A stretch of DNA of 64,000 nucleotides. Source: Micropterix aruncella (lineage: Eukaryota > Arthropoda > Insecta > Lepidoptera > Micropterigidae). This document shows positions 9,946-22,900 of the stretch, one piece after another. The stretch is from the NCBI GenBank assembly GCA_944548615.1, contig OX155974.1, forward strand, positions 3,596,001-3,660,000, in the 5' to 3' direction. Under the pieces are notes generated by a model. The model was not told the origin of the DNA. It searched no databases and saw nothing but the letters and a program-made list of their open reading frames with translations. A program made the translations under genes and the position numbers. Positions within the stretch are counted from its first letter, which is position 1, and every line of letters starts with the position of its first letter.

Positions 9946-12867
9946 TTATTCTGCCATAAATAAGTAGCGCAATGCCCACACCTTGAAGAGATGCGGGCTC
10001 GCTGTAAAAATATCAAAGTCTGGCGCTGTCGAACATTGCGCATTTATGTGCTGCAAAGCTCGTGTAAGCAGACTCCATCGACTTAGGTTGGTGCGCGAGG
10101 ACGGCTCCGCAAATAAATTATGAATGCGAGCACGATTATAATTGTCCGGGACAAAGAGACAAACCTTCGCTAGCATGTTAGGATTATCAACTCTTCCCCT
10201 AATCAGCTTGAAAACGTAGGCCATGGAGAGCATTTCTCTACGCAACTTAAGAGAGTTATAGCCCACCATGCCTAGTAGGAAACTAGTAGGGTATAAGTAC
10301 GGATAATATCCGTACTGCTTAAAATATATAAATCGTAAGAAACATTTTTGATTTTTTTCCAACATAGTGATATAAAGATTCTGATGTGGATTCCATATAA
10401 CTGCATTCGTTTCCAATCTGCTTCTCATAATTGAATTATACAATGTATGCATAACCCGTACATTGTGAAAATGCTTTAGGTTGCGAATAACAAACCCTAG
10501 TAGCTTAAAAGAGGACTTAGACAAATTAGCAATGTGCTCCTTGAACGTAAGCTGGGAATCAAAGAGAACTCCTAGATCCTTTACCTTCTCAACCCTAGCT
10601 ATCACCTCATCAGTGATGGAGTAATCATAAATCAGAGGTGCGGTCGATCTAGTATATGTCATCACTGACCATTTGGATATATTGAATGAGAGATTTTTAT
10701 TCTGGCTCCAAGCCCAGACGGCATCAATATCACGCTGGAAAAGCTTGCAGGCCTCAGCAGTTCCAGTGGACATGTACAATTTTATATCATCGGCAAACAT
10801 TAAACATTTTGCTGACACGATTACTTTACTTAGATCGTTAACAAAGAGATTGAACAGCAAAGGGCCGAGGTTTGATCCCTGACTCACGCCAGAACAGGTG
10901 TGGTACACCTTAGAATCAAAAAGTCCAAGTTTCACATACTGCTGACTATCTCTCAAGTAATCAGCAAAAAAACTCAGCAGATTACTCGAGAAACCTGTAG
11001 CAGCTAGTACTTTGAGTAAGACATCATTGTCCACTCTGTCGAAAGCCTTTTTGAAATCCAGATACACCACATCTACCTGGCTTCCTGGTTTAGTGTCCAG
11101 TTCATTTGCCACATAATAAGTAAAGACGGAAAGGTTGGTGGTGGTGGACCGATTGGGGCGAAACCCGTGCTGGGCGTCCGACAGCCTTCCACACACTTGG
11201 GTGTAAATATCCCGGTGGAGTATTGTCTCAAATAGTTTAGGGAAGACGGATAACACCGCTATAGGCCTGTAATTATCCACTTTGCCCTTGTTGCCACTTT
11301 TACGAACGGGTGCGACCCTAGAAATCTTCCACATACTGGGGTACGTGACAGATTCCAAGGAACGATTGAAAATATGTGTGAGAGGCTTTATAAAATAATC
11401 TGCACACGCTTTGACAATGTATGGTGGAACTCCATCGGGGCCGATAGTACGCAAAGATTTCAATTTTTTAAGGCTAAATTGAATATCTTTGTGCGATATT
11501 GTGCGAATGTTGATGCAGGAAGGGTACGCATCGCACGGCTCTACACTTGATTGAACGCGAGTGGCATCTAAGGTCACCGCGTTCTGAATAAAAACAGATG
11601 AGAAGTAATCTGCAAAAGCGTCAGCGGCACCGGCACCAGAGTAATCAACCCCATCATACGTCACTTTCAGGGGCACTCCAGAGGTTGCGCGCTGACTGCG
11701 AATGTACTCCCAGAAGCGAGAACTGTCCTCTGTAATGGAATCCTCGATACTGCGAATATAATTATTATAGGCTGTTCTAATATTATATTTTATGCTAGAT
11801 CGCAATTCTACAAACTTCTTTCTATGAGAATGTGAATGGTCCCGTTTCCACCATTTATGGTTATAAGATTTGACTCTAATATCGCGGATGATATCAGCAG
11901 TGAACCAAAGAGGATATGAATACCTCCCGGCCACAGCTTTCCGCTTGTATTGTTGAATGCAGCTATCGAATATGTCATAGATTGCATTGTAGAAATAAGC
12001 AACACAATCGTTGACATCACTAATGCAGTATAGTATGCTCCAATCAAAATGAGAAGCGAGATCGTATAACAAATAATAATTACCCCGCTTGAAATCCCAA
12101 CCTTTCCTAAACAATGTGTTAGGTAGACTGGGAGTATTAGGGGAAATGTCGCTCGCGTGCAACTGAGTACGCCCTCGGTGGACAGTCACGCATATATCTA
12201 AAGGCGGATGATAGCCGTCCACGTTAACCAGCTCGAAGGAGGCTGCCGTCACACTCACGCTGCCAGGTTGCAAGTTCGAAAGCACATAGTCCAGGAAACG
12301 GCCATTGCTATTCGGGATAGCATTAAGTTGACTGAACTGGCAGACAGATAAAAAATATATAAAATAGTTATTTATTTCCTTAGAGACACTATGGAGGTTG
12401 TAATCACCGAGAAGCAAAACATTTTTTATTTTATTAGCAAAATACAAACTTTCAACGAGTTTGAAGAACGACATGTAGACCGAGTCGCAGGTCTTATGTG
12501 GAAAATAATTTAAAAATAAAAATAATGGATATGATTTATATAAAACTTTAACACATAGCATTTCACATTCACTTTCAAATAGCGGAATACGATAAGACTC
12601 AATACAACTTTTAATAGCTAGGAGAACACCACCAGCAAATGTTTGCCTATCTCTTCGATAGACTGAATATAGTTTTGGAGAAAATAACTCGGCATCGTAT
12701 ACACTATTATCGAGCCATGTCTCAGTAATAAATACGAAATCAGAGTCAAGTGAATGCACGGCGTTGGAAAAATCGTTAATTTTTGATTTGAGTCCCCTGA
12801 CATTTTGATAATAAAACGTCATGTAATCGGCAACTCTTCCGCGGTTACTGCGAAGCGAGGGTGACAT
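9946..12867 (-). CDS. LINE A ORF2: APE endonuclease plus reverse transcriptase
   Basis: I take ATG 12867 as the start, giving 973 codons; the frame stays open further upstream only through an (AT)n tract. Domains in order: apurinic-like endonuclease, residues about 15-240 ([32 protein letters not shown]), a linker, then RT at about 440-750 ([64 protein letters not shown]), then a C-terminal domain without RNase H. This fits Jockey/CR1-type elements. No stop or frameshift interrupts it, so the protein could be active. No ORF1 was found upstream; the AT tract and a Harbinger copy follow instead, so the element is 5'-incomplete. Confidence 0.85.
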   Translation of the reverse strand: MSPSLRSNRGRVADYMTFYYQNVRGLKSKINDFSNAVHSLDSDFVFITETWLDNSVYDAELFSPKLYSVYRRDRQTFAGGVLLAIKSCIESYRIPLFESECEMLCVKVLYKSYPLFLFLNYFPHKTCDSVYMSFFKLVESLYFANKIKNVLLLGDYNLHSVSKEINNYFIYFLSVCQFSQLNAIPNSNGRFLDYVLSNLQPGSVSVTAASFELVNVDGYHPPLDICVTVHRGRTQLHASDISPNTPSLPNTLFRKGWDFKRGNYYLLYDLASHFDWSILYCISDVNDCVAYFYNAIYDIFDSCIQQYKRKAVAGRYSYPLWFTADIIRDIRVKSYNHKWWKRDHSHSHRKKFVELRSSIKYNIRTAYNNYIRSIEDSITEDSSRFWEYIRSQRATSGVPLKVTYDGVDYSGAGAADAFADYFSSVFIQNAVTLDATRVQSSVEPCDAYPSCINIRTISHKDIQFSLKKLKSLRTIGPDGVPPYIVKACADYFIKPLTHIFNRSLESVTYPSMWKISRVAPVRKSGNKGKVDNYRPIAVLSVFPKLFETILHRDIYTQVCGRLSDAQHGFRPNRSTTTNLSVFTYYVANELDTKPGSQVDVVYLDFKKAFDRVDNDVLLKVLAATGFSSNLLSFFADYLRDSQQYVKLGLFDSKVYHTCSGVSQGSNLGPLLFNLFVNDLSKVIVSAKCLMFADDIKLYMSTGTAEACKLFQRDIDAVWAWSQNKNLSFNISKWSVMTYTRSTAPLIYDYSITDEVIARVEKVKDLGVLFDSQLTFKEHIANLSKSSFKLLGFVIRNLKHFHNVRVMHTLYNSIMRSRLETNAVIWNPHQNLYITMLEKNQKCFLRFIYFKQYGYYPYLYPTSFLLGMVGYNSLKLRREMLSMAYVFKLIRGRVDNPNMLAKVCLFVPDNYNRARIHNLFAEPSSRTNLSRWSLLTRALQHINAQCSTAPDFDIFTASPHLFKVWALRYLFMAE

Positions 12868-12917
12868 TATTCCTCGAGGTGTTTTTGTCTGAGCGTCGAA
12901 ATCGCCAGGCACTAACA

Positions 12918-13186
<269 letters not shown>

Positions 13187-13386
13187 ACCGTGTAGGTAAG
13201 TAAAGGTACGCTCAAACCGAGGCGTCAAATCTGCGTTCACGGTGGCGGCTACAGTAGCGATCTACTTGCGTGCAAACGTCATTCACACCAAAGCGTTCAT
13301 CTGCGTCCGGCGAGGCATATGATTGCTAGCTATTATATTGCTGTAATCTTTGCTAGCTTCTGTGTTTTGTGATAATAGAACTGATT

Positions 13387-14068
13387 ATGGAAGACAGTGA
13401 CATCGAAGACGAAATTCTTCTATTAGCAGCAGTTATTGAAGATGAAGAAAAGAAAACGAGGTACTTAAGTTTATCTGGAATAAGAAATAATCTGATGGTG
13501 AACAAATTATTTATTTATTATTTCAGAAAAAAGACGAGGATTTGGGTACATAGTATTAATACAAATAGGGATTTAGAAGGCGAATTTCACACATTACACC
13601 CGAAACTACGTCAACATGAAGAGCGCTTTTACATTTACTATCGAATGACTATGGAATTATTTGACCACTTCTAGACATGATTAACCCTTGGAGTAAATGG
13701 CTATTTTCATGGATGCATCTGTCTCTTTTGCAGGATTTTCGGCAACATCGACCTTAAAGTACTATAACTACGAAACTACTACACCAATCATAAAAAGAGC
13801 AACTGCACAATGATTGCATTGAAATTTCGAATATAGAATATTGAAATATCATTTTGTAAAACAATTAGATAATTTTGAATAAATATGAGAACGTCAAAGA
13901 AGTGAAAAAAACGCGGAACCAGATCTGGTCGTATCATACTCAACGGATAATTGTTTCAGAACCAGATTTGGTCGTATCATACTCAAGGGGTTAAAGATGA
14001 TATCACAAAAGAGTTTACGAATTATCGTAGTCCAATTTCACCAGAAGAACGTCTTGTTATCACTTTAA
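13387..14068 (+). pseudogene. Harbinger transposase exons 1-2, interrupted
   Basis: Exon 1 is 13387-13460 (MEDSDIEDEILLLAAVIEDE), followed by a 66-bp intron 13461-13526 with GTACTT...TTTCAG ends. Exon 2 starts at 13527 (KKTRIWVHSINTNRD, then GEFHTLHPKLR). This is the N-terminal domain of Harbinger transposases. The reading frame is destroyed by the MITE at TTAA 13681, and the DDE exon is absent. Confidence 0.8.
13685..13990. mobile_element. piggyBac-type MITE, 306 bp
   Basis: It is flanked by TTAA on both sides (13681-13684, 13991-13994). The ends are CCCTTGGAGTA and the complement of TACTCAAGGGG, i.e. an 11-bp imperfect inverted repeat. The empty site is visible in the sister Harbinger copy at about 22950, where GACATTATTAAAGATG is continuous. 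The right end has an internal direct repeat of about 42 bp (CCAGAT[CT]TGGTCGTATC). A relative lies at 61876-62184. Confidence 0.9.
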
Positions 14069-15111
14069 CCCCTCACGTTGCGAGGTAAAAACTCACCGCG
14101 CGCAAAAACATCACTTTTGCGCGCGACATATTCGCGCAAAAAATCGACGCGAGTCAACGGCCTTGAGAAAAACGATCATAACTTATAAACCACTAAACGG
14201 AATAAAAAAAGATAAAGAGAAAAATGATCGCATTGAAATTTGACATATAAAACATTATAACCTTATCTCGTAAAACAATTAAGATAATAATGAATAAATA
14301 TTACAAAATTGGCAAACTGAAAAAAACTCGCCTATAAAATCATTTCGATTTTTTTGTAAATACAGTTTTTGTAAATATCAAAAATTGTAAATACAGTTAT
14401 GTTCTTTATTAAATGCTTTACCAAAACGATATTTTTTTTTTACTTATTTGCATACAAAAATACGGAAAAAATATTTATTTATTCAGCCAAGAAAAATTTT
14501 ATGTATTCTCGTAAAAAAAAATTTTTTTAATTTTTAATTTGTGACTACTTATGGTATTTTTTTATATGAAATTCTTTCAAAATAACTTTATTACTACATC
14601 ACTTCTTCTTAGAAATCACACCAGAACTTTGACCTTTGTCTGATATTATAGAAAAATCTAAAGTTTTGAGAGTTTCCGCGTCCGAACCTAATAATAAACT
14701 TTGAATGCCCATAATATAAAATTCGTTAGATTTTTTCAATTATATTGTCTTATCATAGACTTATTATATGTCTAATAACTAATTACTATACTCCAAAGAG
14801 TCACATTTCATCGAAAAACTATGGAAAATCGCACTTTTTTCTCTCATAGTAATTATCAAAACAAGTTTCATTTTCGCGAGCCATATTAGCAAAACAACAT
14901 ATAATGTTCAAAATACGCCTAATTATGTGATAACTTAGGATGTAAATGAAGCAATACCTATTTTATTAGTAAATTAAAGCGACATTACGTCATGTTTCGC
15001 GATATATAGGGATATTTCACAAACATTACAAAATAAAAACGGCCATTTTTTCACATTGTTGGCCATTGTTGACAAAGTGTTTTCTTCGAAAATTCGTGAA
15101 AAACAGCAAAT
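14069..15111. other. Candidate TTAA-inserted element, right end not found
   Basis: The sequence after TTAA (14065-14068) begins CCCCTCACGTTGCGAGG, like other TTAA-element ends here (13685; 54210). The stretch 14200-14300 resembles the interior of the piggyBac MITE (TGATCGCATTGAAATTT, ATAATGAATAAATAT). No matching right terminus or ORF was found. Confidence 0.35.
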
Positions 15112-15264
<153 letters not shown>

Positions 15265-16363
15265 TGGTTATAAAATCCATCAGTTATTTCCCTGTGAGTT
15301 TCTCACACTGCTGAAGGGTGGTTTTTGTGGACTGTAAATGTTATTTGCCTTCGCGTTCTCTCGTTCTTCCTGGCCGCCGAGTAGTCTCCCGTATCTGGTT
15401 CACACTCTATTAGATGATCACACAGTGAAAGAGTTTATTTCAAAAAACCGTTTATTGTCACTCAATTTACTCGTGAGTTACAGTATACACTTAAATTATG
15501 CGCGCGAGTACGTGACCAGCCAAGGGCTGCCGTATGTACAACTATTGTCCCGCCGCTTAAGGGTCGTTCATTCTCGACCTCGGTATTTTTGTGACTGTTC
15601 GATTTTCCAAAATCGTTCACTAGCCTCGCTAAAGCCCCGCCACTCTAACCCGTGATTGGTTAAAAGGCAATGGCGGCGGTAAGAGACCGGCCTACTGAGG
15701 GTTAAGGGGTGTGGCTTAGCGAGAGTACATATTATTCAATCAGGCTTACATTTTTAACTTAAATTAATCTCACCTTAATTGAAGGTAATTTTCTATAATA
15801 TGTATTGCTACTACATTATCATTAGGTTTATAGCGAAAATATGTAGATTAAACATTAACAATACATCATATTTAGTACTTAAAATTACTTCAAATAGTTA
15901 GCATAATTATAAGTATTTGATTTTATCCAAGCTTTCAGTCGAATAATTAATAGCCTCCTAATTACCTCAAACATCGCGATTATTTTGAGATTACTACATT
16001 TGTTTTAATATAAGAGGGTTGCGCGAGCGGCTTGCCGCGTTTACGATTTTTTGTTATCGGTCGACACCCTCGATATATCCACTGCGAGAAATGACAGGCT
16101 GATAATTAATTAGGGGTCTTCGGCCCTTAAAGACGGCGATATATTATTACCAGGACCTTTCATGGAATTTTGTCCTGCGTATTTAGTTAGGGCTTCCTTG
16201 CGGATGATTTTAATATTTGAATGAGCCGTATTTTGTTTCAGTGTCTGTTATTTATGTCTGTTATGGGGTGGCTCGAGCGTGTGAAAGAGGAATATAAGCT
16301 TCTAAGAATCGATCTCTCGCGAACAGCCACCCATATTAGAGAATGCAAGTGATAATTCGTACA
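15265..16363. mobile_element. Candidate solo LTR or other insert within the AT tract
   Basis: A 1,099-bp block beginning TGGTTATAAAATCC and ending AATTCGTACA (TG...CA ends) sits between two AT stretches, while the sister region at 13185 has AT joined directly to the Harbinger end. A 5-bp ATATA duplication is compatible but uninformative in AT repeats. No coding region was seen. Confidence 0.35.
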
Positions 16364-16883
16364 ATATATATATATATATGTGTACCGTGTAGGTAAGTAA
16401 AGGTACGCTCAAACCGAGGCGTCCAATCTGCGTTCACGGTGGCGGCTACAGTAGCGATCTACTTGCGTGCAAACGTCATTCACACCAAAGCGTTCATCTG
16501 CGTCCGGCGAGGCATATGATTGCTAGCTATTATATTGCTGTAATCTTTGCTAGCTACTGTGTTTTGTGATAATAGAACTGATTATGGAAGACAGTGACAT
16601 CGAAGACGAAATTCTTCTATTAGCAGCAGTTATTGAAGATGAAGAAAAGAAAACGAGGTACTTAAGTTTATCTGGAATAAGAAATAATCTGATGGTGAAC
16701 AAATTATTTATTTATTATTTCAGAAAAAAGACAAGGATTTGGGTACATAGTATTAATACAAATAGGGATTTAGAAGGCGAATTTCACACATTACACCCGA
16801 AACTACGTCAACATGAAGAGCGCTTTTACATTTAATATCGAATGACTATGGAATTATTTGACCAACTTCTAGACATTATTAAT

Positions 16884-19343
16884 AATAATAAATACAAACG
16901 GAGCTGCCATGGAATTCACCGACCGGAGTCGGGCCCATCATAATACTATTTTTTACACTTCTGGGGGGTGAGCAGTGGATTCCGGACTTACGAACCGGCT
17001 GTGGTAGGTTTAGGACAGCTGTCTTGCCACATGTGAGCGTTCACCTTGCCACCCATTCACTCCCCCTTCGAAGCCATAGAATTTGAGATGCGCAAATCGC
17101 AGTTTTAGATAATTTTTCTAAGAAAGAGTTGATTATTTTTCTGGAAAGGCCAAGATCTTTAAAGAGGTGAAATAGAGATTTAGCTGGCAGGCCACGAGCG
17201 CCAACTTCCACCGCGTGAAGGTGAACAGTGAAGCCGTTCCGGGTTACGGCATTTGCAAGATCATGGTATTTATTTAATTTGTACTCGTGGTCTTTTGGGA
17301 TATTTGATTCCCATGGAACAGTTAATTCTACAATAAGAGCCACCTTCCGAGATAGAGAGTAAAGAGTTATATCTGGACGGAGGGCTGTGCATCCGAGACT
17401 TTCAGGGAATTTATACTGCTTAGAGACCGAATCAACCTCCAGAGTCCAATCTGTAGCTTTCTCGATTATTGAGAAAGGTTTTGTAGTTAAATGTTTTTTG
17501 CCTTTAGAGCCATCCCGCACAAACTGTATTGGGGGTTTGGAGGATACTGTCAAACCCTTGTTGGCACGAGCCACCGAGAGACTAATTACCTCGCGAATAA
17601 CAGCGAGAACTTTGTCATGGCGGTAAGTGTACCGTCCTTGATCTAAGGCCACCTTGCAGCCAGCTAGAATGTGTCTAGCTGTGCAAGGGGTATTGCTACA
17701 GAGGGGACAAGAACTATCCTCGGCAAAGCTCCAACGAGCGAGGTTACTGGGGTCTGGAAGTGTATGCTGAAAGGCATTCAAATAAAATTTCAGCATCTCT
17801 GGCGTCCAGTCATAGAGCATTACCTTCCAGTGCATTGGAGGCGGAATGCAAAAGTCACCAATTGTTGTCCAGTCATTCTGGCATTGAAGGCCAATAGCAT
17901 GAGCCATACTCTTGCTGTCGTAATCTCCCCGCAAAAGAGACTTCTTCAAGTCCACGTCGCTCGTGGTTGTACTGCCATACCCCAGACCAGTGCCATTCTG
18001 GCTGATTCCAGTAAGGAACCTTTTGTGGAAGTCTACGCGGGCTTGTAGTTCATTTGAATCACTACAGCCACTTATTACGTGCTTCGATATTGCCGGATCT
18101 TTGGAATTGCACAGAATCGAATTTTTGGTTATTCTGGAGTTGGCGTAGAGCAGAGAGGGCAGTTTAAGCGCTAGCCCAAAATTTTGTTTGGACCTGAAGA
18201 GAGTCGAGGGGTCAGCTGGTTTGGCTAAGGACAGCCAGGATTTTAAACTAGCTGTCACCAGTGCATCTAGACGGGACAGTTGGGTTTTGGTAAAATCGTA
18301 AATAAGAAAGGACCATGACAAATGTGACGTTAGATAATTGTCATAGATCCAGGCCTTACGAGGGCCAGAAATTAGCAAGGCATCTATTTTCGCCAGGCAA
18401 CTTTTGAAATGCTCTATAACATGATCGCCCGAGACGTCTTTTCCCTGATGGGTGATTTTTCTGCCGAGGAATTTGAAATGATTGTTTGGGTCTATAAGGG
18501 AGATATTAGAGCCCTTATAGACCAATTTGGGGTCATAGGATGTAAATTTTGTGCCCATGCGGGCGAGTCCAAGGCAAAAACATTTGGAGGGCTTCACTTT
18601 TATACAGCCTGACCAGTCGCAGAAAAGCTCCACTTTCTGTAATAGCAGGGAAAGCTGCTTGGGGCTTCTGGTGATGAAAGTTAGGTCGTCGGCAAAAGCG
18701 AGGCACGACGAGGTGTATTGGCCGTCTGTTTTAAAACGGTAGCCCCACTTCCTGTCAAACTGGCTCAGGCTTTCCAGAAGTATATTAAAAACTATATTAA
18801 AAATCGTCGGGGAGAGGCAACAGCCCTGAAATAGTCCAATTGAATATGGTATAGAGCGGGTAGTCCATTCTTGCGTTTTAACATGGAAAGTCAGACAGTT
18901 GTAGTAGGAGGCTACAATGTCACGCACGACTGGTGGGAAGTTGTACCAGCGGAGTGCAAAGTGGAGGAGACTGTGTCGGACTGACCCAAAGGCATTCTCT
19001 AGGTCGAGCCAGCATACATTGATTTGGCGTTCGTGCTGTCTCGCATCCTTGATGGCAGCAGCCAGGAGAGAGTTGTGCTCGAGGCAGCCCGAGACGCCGC
19101 GCATGAAGCCTTTTTGAACTGATACTCCAAGGTACTCATTCCGGTGCATGAATTCGCTCATCCTCGTGTGGACTATGCTAAAAAAGATTTTGGCCACAGT
19201 GTCTGTGAGAGCAATGGGCCGAGCGTCCTTTGGTCCGGTGCAAACTGGGACCTTCGGAATTAAGATGACTGTCGCTCGGCCAAAATTCTGTGGGACTACA
19301 CCGCTATTCCATATATTTCGGAAGATGGATCCTAAATATTGCA
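16884..19343 (-). mobile_element. RLE-type LINE (NeSL/Utopia/R2-like), copy 2
   Basis: It is inserted into Harbinger exon 2: the target CATTATTAAAGATGATATC is continuous in the sister arm (about 22945) but is split here with loss of about 4 bp. The 3' UTR (minus strand) is 16890-17040, ending in a TATTTATTA-type tail. It is 5'-truncated inside RT. Two other 3'-coterminal copies occur at 2335 and 51738. Confidence 0.85.
17041..19343 (-). CDS. Reverse transcriptase plus restriction-like endonuclease (5'-truncated)
   Basis: The frame is open from the truncation point at 19343 to the stop at 17041, about 767 codons; the first ATG at 19197 is internal. Order: RT fingers and palm (RATVILIPKVP, ARPIALTDTVAK, QKGFMRGVSGC, CWLDLENAFGSVRH, LFQGCCLSPTIF, LAFADDLTF), thumb, a CCHC cluster (CPLCSNTPCTARHILAGC, about 17680-17735), then the PD-(D/E)XK-like endonuclease (RPDITL...ALIVELTVPWE). 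A C-terminal restriction-like endonuclease with a CCHC motif is the layout of R2/NeSL/Utopia-group LINEs. The GF/SGC block and LDLENAFGS favour the NeSL/Utopia side, but I cannot fix the clade. The frame is intact, yet N-terminal DNA-binding parts are missing. Confidence 0.85.
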
Positions 19344-19430
19344 GATATCACAAAAGAGTTTACGAATTATCGTAGTCCAATTTCACCAGAAGAACGTCTT
19401 GTTATCACTTTAAGGTAAGAATTTGTAATA

Positions 19431-19966
19431 ACTGCAGTATAGGAACCTCTCAAAAAAAATTTGACTAATAGATTGTAGCATTTTAATGCTAAATCTGGAA
19501 GAAAATTGTGTCGGTCGAATAAATAAGCGAGATATAGGCATTCAAAGTTTAAATTTTATATGTAAACAAATAGGCCAAAATAAAATTCACCACGCTATAT
19601 TCACCGCGCTGATTCTGAATCTTCCATAATTTTTATTTGATCTCAATAAATGAGCGAGATATAGGCGTTCAAATTTTTCATCCCAATGTCAAGAAAGTTG
19701 CGGCCATTTTGTTTGTACATACCGTGTTGGACACTTTCGAGTATATCGTAATATCGACAACAATTAGCAGATATTACAGAAATTATAACAATTTGCAGAG
19801 TTTTTAGTTTATTCAAAATATTGTGAGAAAAAAAAACGATTGGAAAAATACATATTTTCGCAAAACTTAAAAAAAGGGCACTATTTTCGATGTCTTTTCA
19901 ATGACTTTACATATTGATGACAGAAGATATCTTGTAATGTTGTTTGTTTCAGGTTAGCTTTAGTCA
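19431..19966. mobile_element. MITE family M, copy M1 (right end lost)
   Basis: It starts after TA (19429-19430) with ACTGCAGTATAGGAACCTCTC, 17 bp downstream of the transposase exon 2 donor, i.e. inside the transposase intron. It matches the M copy at 42060-43625 read from its right end. It stops at about 19966 (TTTCAGGTTAGCTTTAGTCAT), next to the MADF gene 3' end; short TAGTCATAGTTAC repeats mark the junction. An inverted twin is at 22317-22852. Confidence 0.75.
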
Positions 19967-19993
19967 TAGTTACTTTCTCGTCATAGTTACATA

Positions 19994-22900
19994 TTAGTCA
20001 TAGTTACTATCTGTTACGTCAGGATATGTGAAGTTACGATAAAATTGTGCAGCACTTTGATTAGAAGTTTCGCTCAATGGAGAGCGCTCACGATGATGTT
20101 CACTTTCGTGTTTCATCATCAACTTAGCCATGTCGTATTTGACTACTGTCTGCCTACTCGGCCAAATTTTTTTTATAGTTTTAGCATATCCAAGACAAAT
20201 TAAATCTATATCATCATATTTAGGTGTAGTGGTGCGATTCTGCAAATATGTCAACACTCTGTCTGTCGATGACTCTGAAGAACAGGATTGTGTAGATCTC
20301 ATCTGTCTGGTTCTACCACGGATTGACTGATGACTTGTAGAAGGTACTGCGCGTCTGATTGGTGTATTATTATCTGGTACTGTTGATTGGGAGTTATTTG
20401 TCATAGTATTAGTTGTACTTATATTCAAATTCTCAGCCAAAGTACTGCGCTGTGATGATGTTGATGTCTGTGTATTTTCATTGACATTATGTCGCATTAG
20501 TCTATCAATCTCAATAGACGGGTTATTATAATTGTAAGCCGACTGTTGAAAATCAAACGAACTCGACTGAGTATTATCGAATACTAGTGGTTCTGTGATA
20601 TCCTGATATATTGTATTCTCTTGTAGCTCCTCTGTAATCAAATCGGCTGGCGTAATTAGCGGCTCATCAAAAAGAATGTTAGATTCTGTGGGGGAATACT
20701 GAAAAAAAGGCTTAAATATGGACATTTGTTGTGCCCATGGCCACATTCTGTATCTATCTAATTGCTTAGCTTTTTGTGCAGTGTGGGTTTTTTCCGATCT
20801 CAAGTGCTTTGTGTAGCAATCCTTCAAACTTTTCCATCTTTTTTTCGCAGTATCACCTGTAAATAAAAATAATCACATTGATAACAATTAGATTTTGACC
20901 TAAGGGACTTGAAAATAGAACCGTGAAGGAAAACTATAGTAATGTATTCTCTGCAATGTTTATTAAAGTTCATCTTAATTATATTTATTATTAATAATAA
21001 TTATTTTTTTCAGGTATTTGGCTACAGGTGATTCTTACAAAACAATTGGACATAGTTTTAGAATGGGATTTTCGACTGTTGGCGCTATTGTAAAGGAAGT
21101 GTGTGAAATAATTTGGAAAAGACTACAACCCATATATATGCCTGAACCAACTATACAAACTTGGGAGGCTTCTGTAGAAGGCTACAATCGACTTTGGGAT
21201 TTTCCAAATTGCTTAGGGGCTATTGACGGCAAACATGTTACTATTAAGTGCCCTGCCAATAGCGGATCAGATTTTTTTTGTTATTTGAAAAAGTTTTCGG
21301 TCGTTTTATTAGCTATTGTGGATTCAGAATATAAATTTATAGCAATTGATGTTGGAGCATATGGAAAAAATAGTGACGGACGAATTTTTGAGGAGTCTGC
21401 CATAGGGCGTCGTCTAGAAAGAGGAACAATAAATACGCCAGAGCCCAGACCGCTCCCTGGCTGTCAAGATCGGGTTCCCTGTGTATTAATTGGAGACGAA
21501 GCCTTTGGACTCGATCTTAATTTGATGCGGCCATTTCCTTATAGACAATCAAGATCTAATGCCAGATTAACCAATTACAACTACAGGTTGTGTAGAGCAA
21601 GGCGTGTCGTTGAAAATTCTTTTGGTATACTGGCTCAGAAATAATTAACAAAATGTTCTCGGACGTTAAATGCGTAATTATTACTTCTTCGAATGTTGTT
21701 TTCCATGTTGGTTAATCCATGTATGTAGGGAAGACCCTAGGGGGTAAAAGGTATTCATATTGAATATTGCGTGTGTTGCTACGTAAGTAATTATGTAATA
21801 TACATGCCGATTTTACAACGTTATTAATAGTGGACGTTTTCGCCTCCATTGGCCTGTAGAAAATTCGCCATTTCTGAGCCAGTATACCAAAAGAATTTCA
21901 ACAGTACCAGATAATAATACACCAATCAGACGCGCAGTACCTTCTACAAGTCATCAGTCAATCCGTGGTAGAACCAGACAGATGAGATCTACACAATCCT
22001 GTTCTTCAGAGTCATCGACAGACAGAGTGTTGACATATTTGCAGAATCGCACCACTACACCTAAATATGATGATATAGATTTAATTTGTCTTGGATATGC
22101 TAAAACTATAAAAAAAATTCGCCGAGTAGGCAGACAGTAGTCAAATACGACATGGCTAAGTTGATGATGAAACACGAAAGTGAACATCATCGTGAGCGCT
22201 CTCCATTGAGCGAAACTTCTAATCAAAGTGCTGCACAATTTTATCGTAACTTCACATATCCTGACGTAACATATAGTAACTATGACTAATATGTAACTAT
22301 GACGAGATAGTAACTATGACTAAAGCTAACCTGAAACAAACAACATTACAAGATATCTTCTGTCATCAATATGTAAAGTCATTGAAAAGACATCGAAAAT
22401 AGTGCCCTTTTTTTAAGTTTTGCGAAAATATGTATTTTTCCAATCGTTTTTTTTTCTCACAATATTTTGAATAAACTAAAAACTCTGCAAATTGTTATAA
22501 TTTCTGTAATATCTGCTAATTGTTGTCGATATTGCGATATACTCGAAAGTGTCCAACACGGTATGTACAAACAAAATGGCCGCAACTTTCTTGACATTGG
22601 GATGAAAAATTTGAACGCCTATATCTCGCTCATTTATTGAGATCAAATAAAAATTATGAAAGATTCAGAATCAGCGCGGTGAATATAGCGTGGTGAATTT
22701 TATTTTGGCCTATTTGTTTACATATAAAATTTAAACTTTGAATGCCTGTATCTCGCTTATTTATTCGACCGACACAATTTTCTTCCAGATTTAGCATTAA
22801 AATGCTACAATCTATTAGTCAAATTTTTTTTGAGAGGTTCCTATACTGCAGTTATTACAAATTCTTACCTTAAAGTGATAACAAGACGTGTTCTTCTGGT

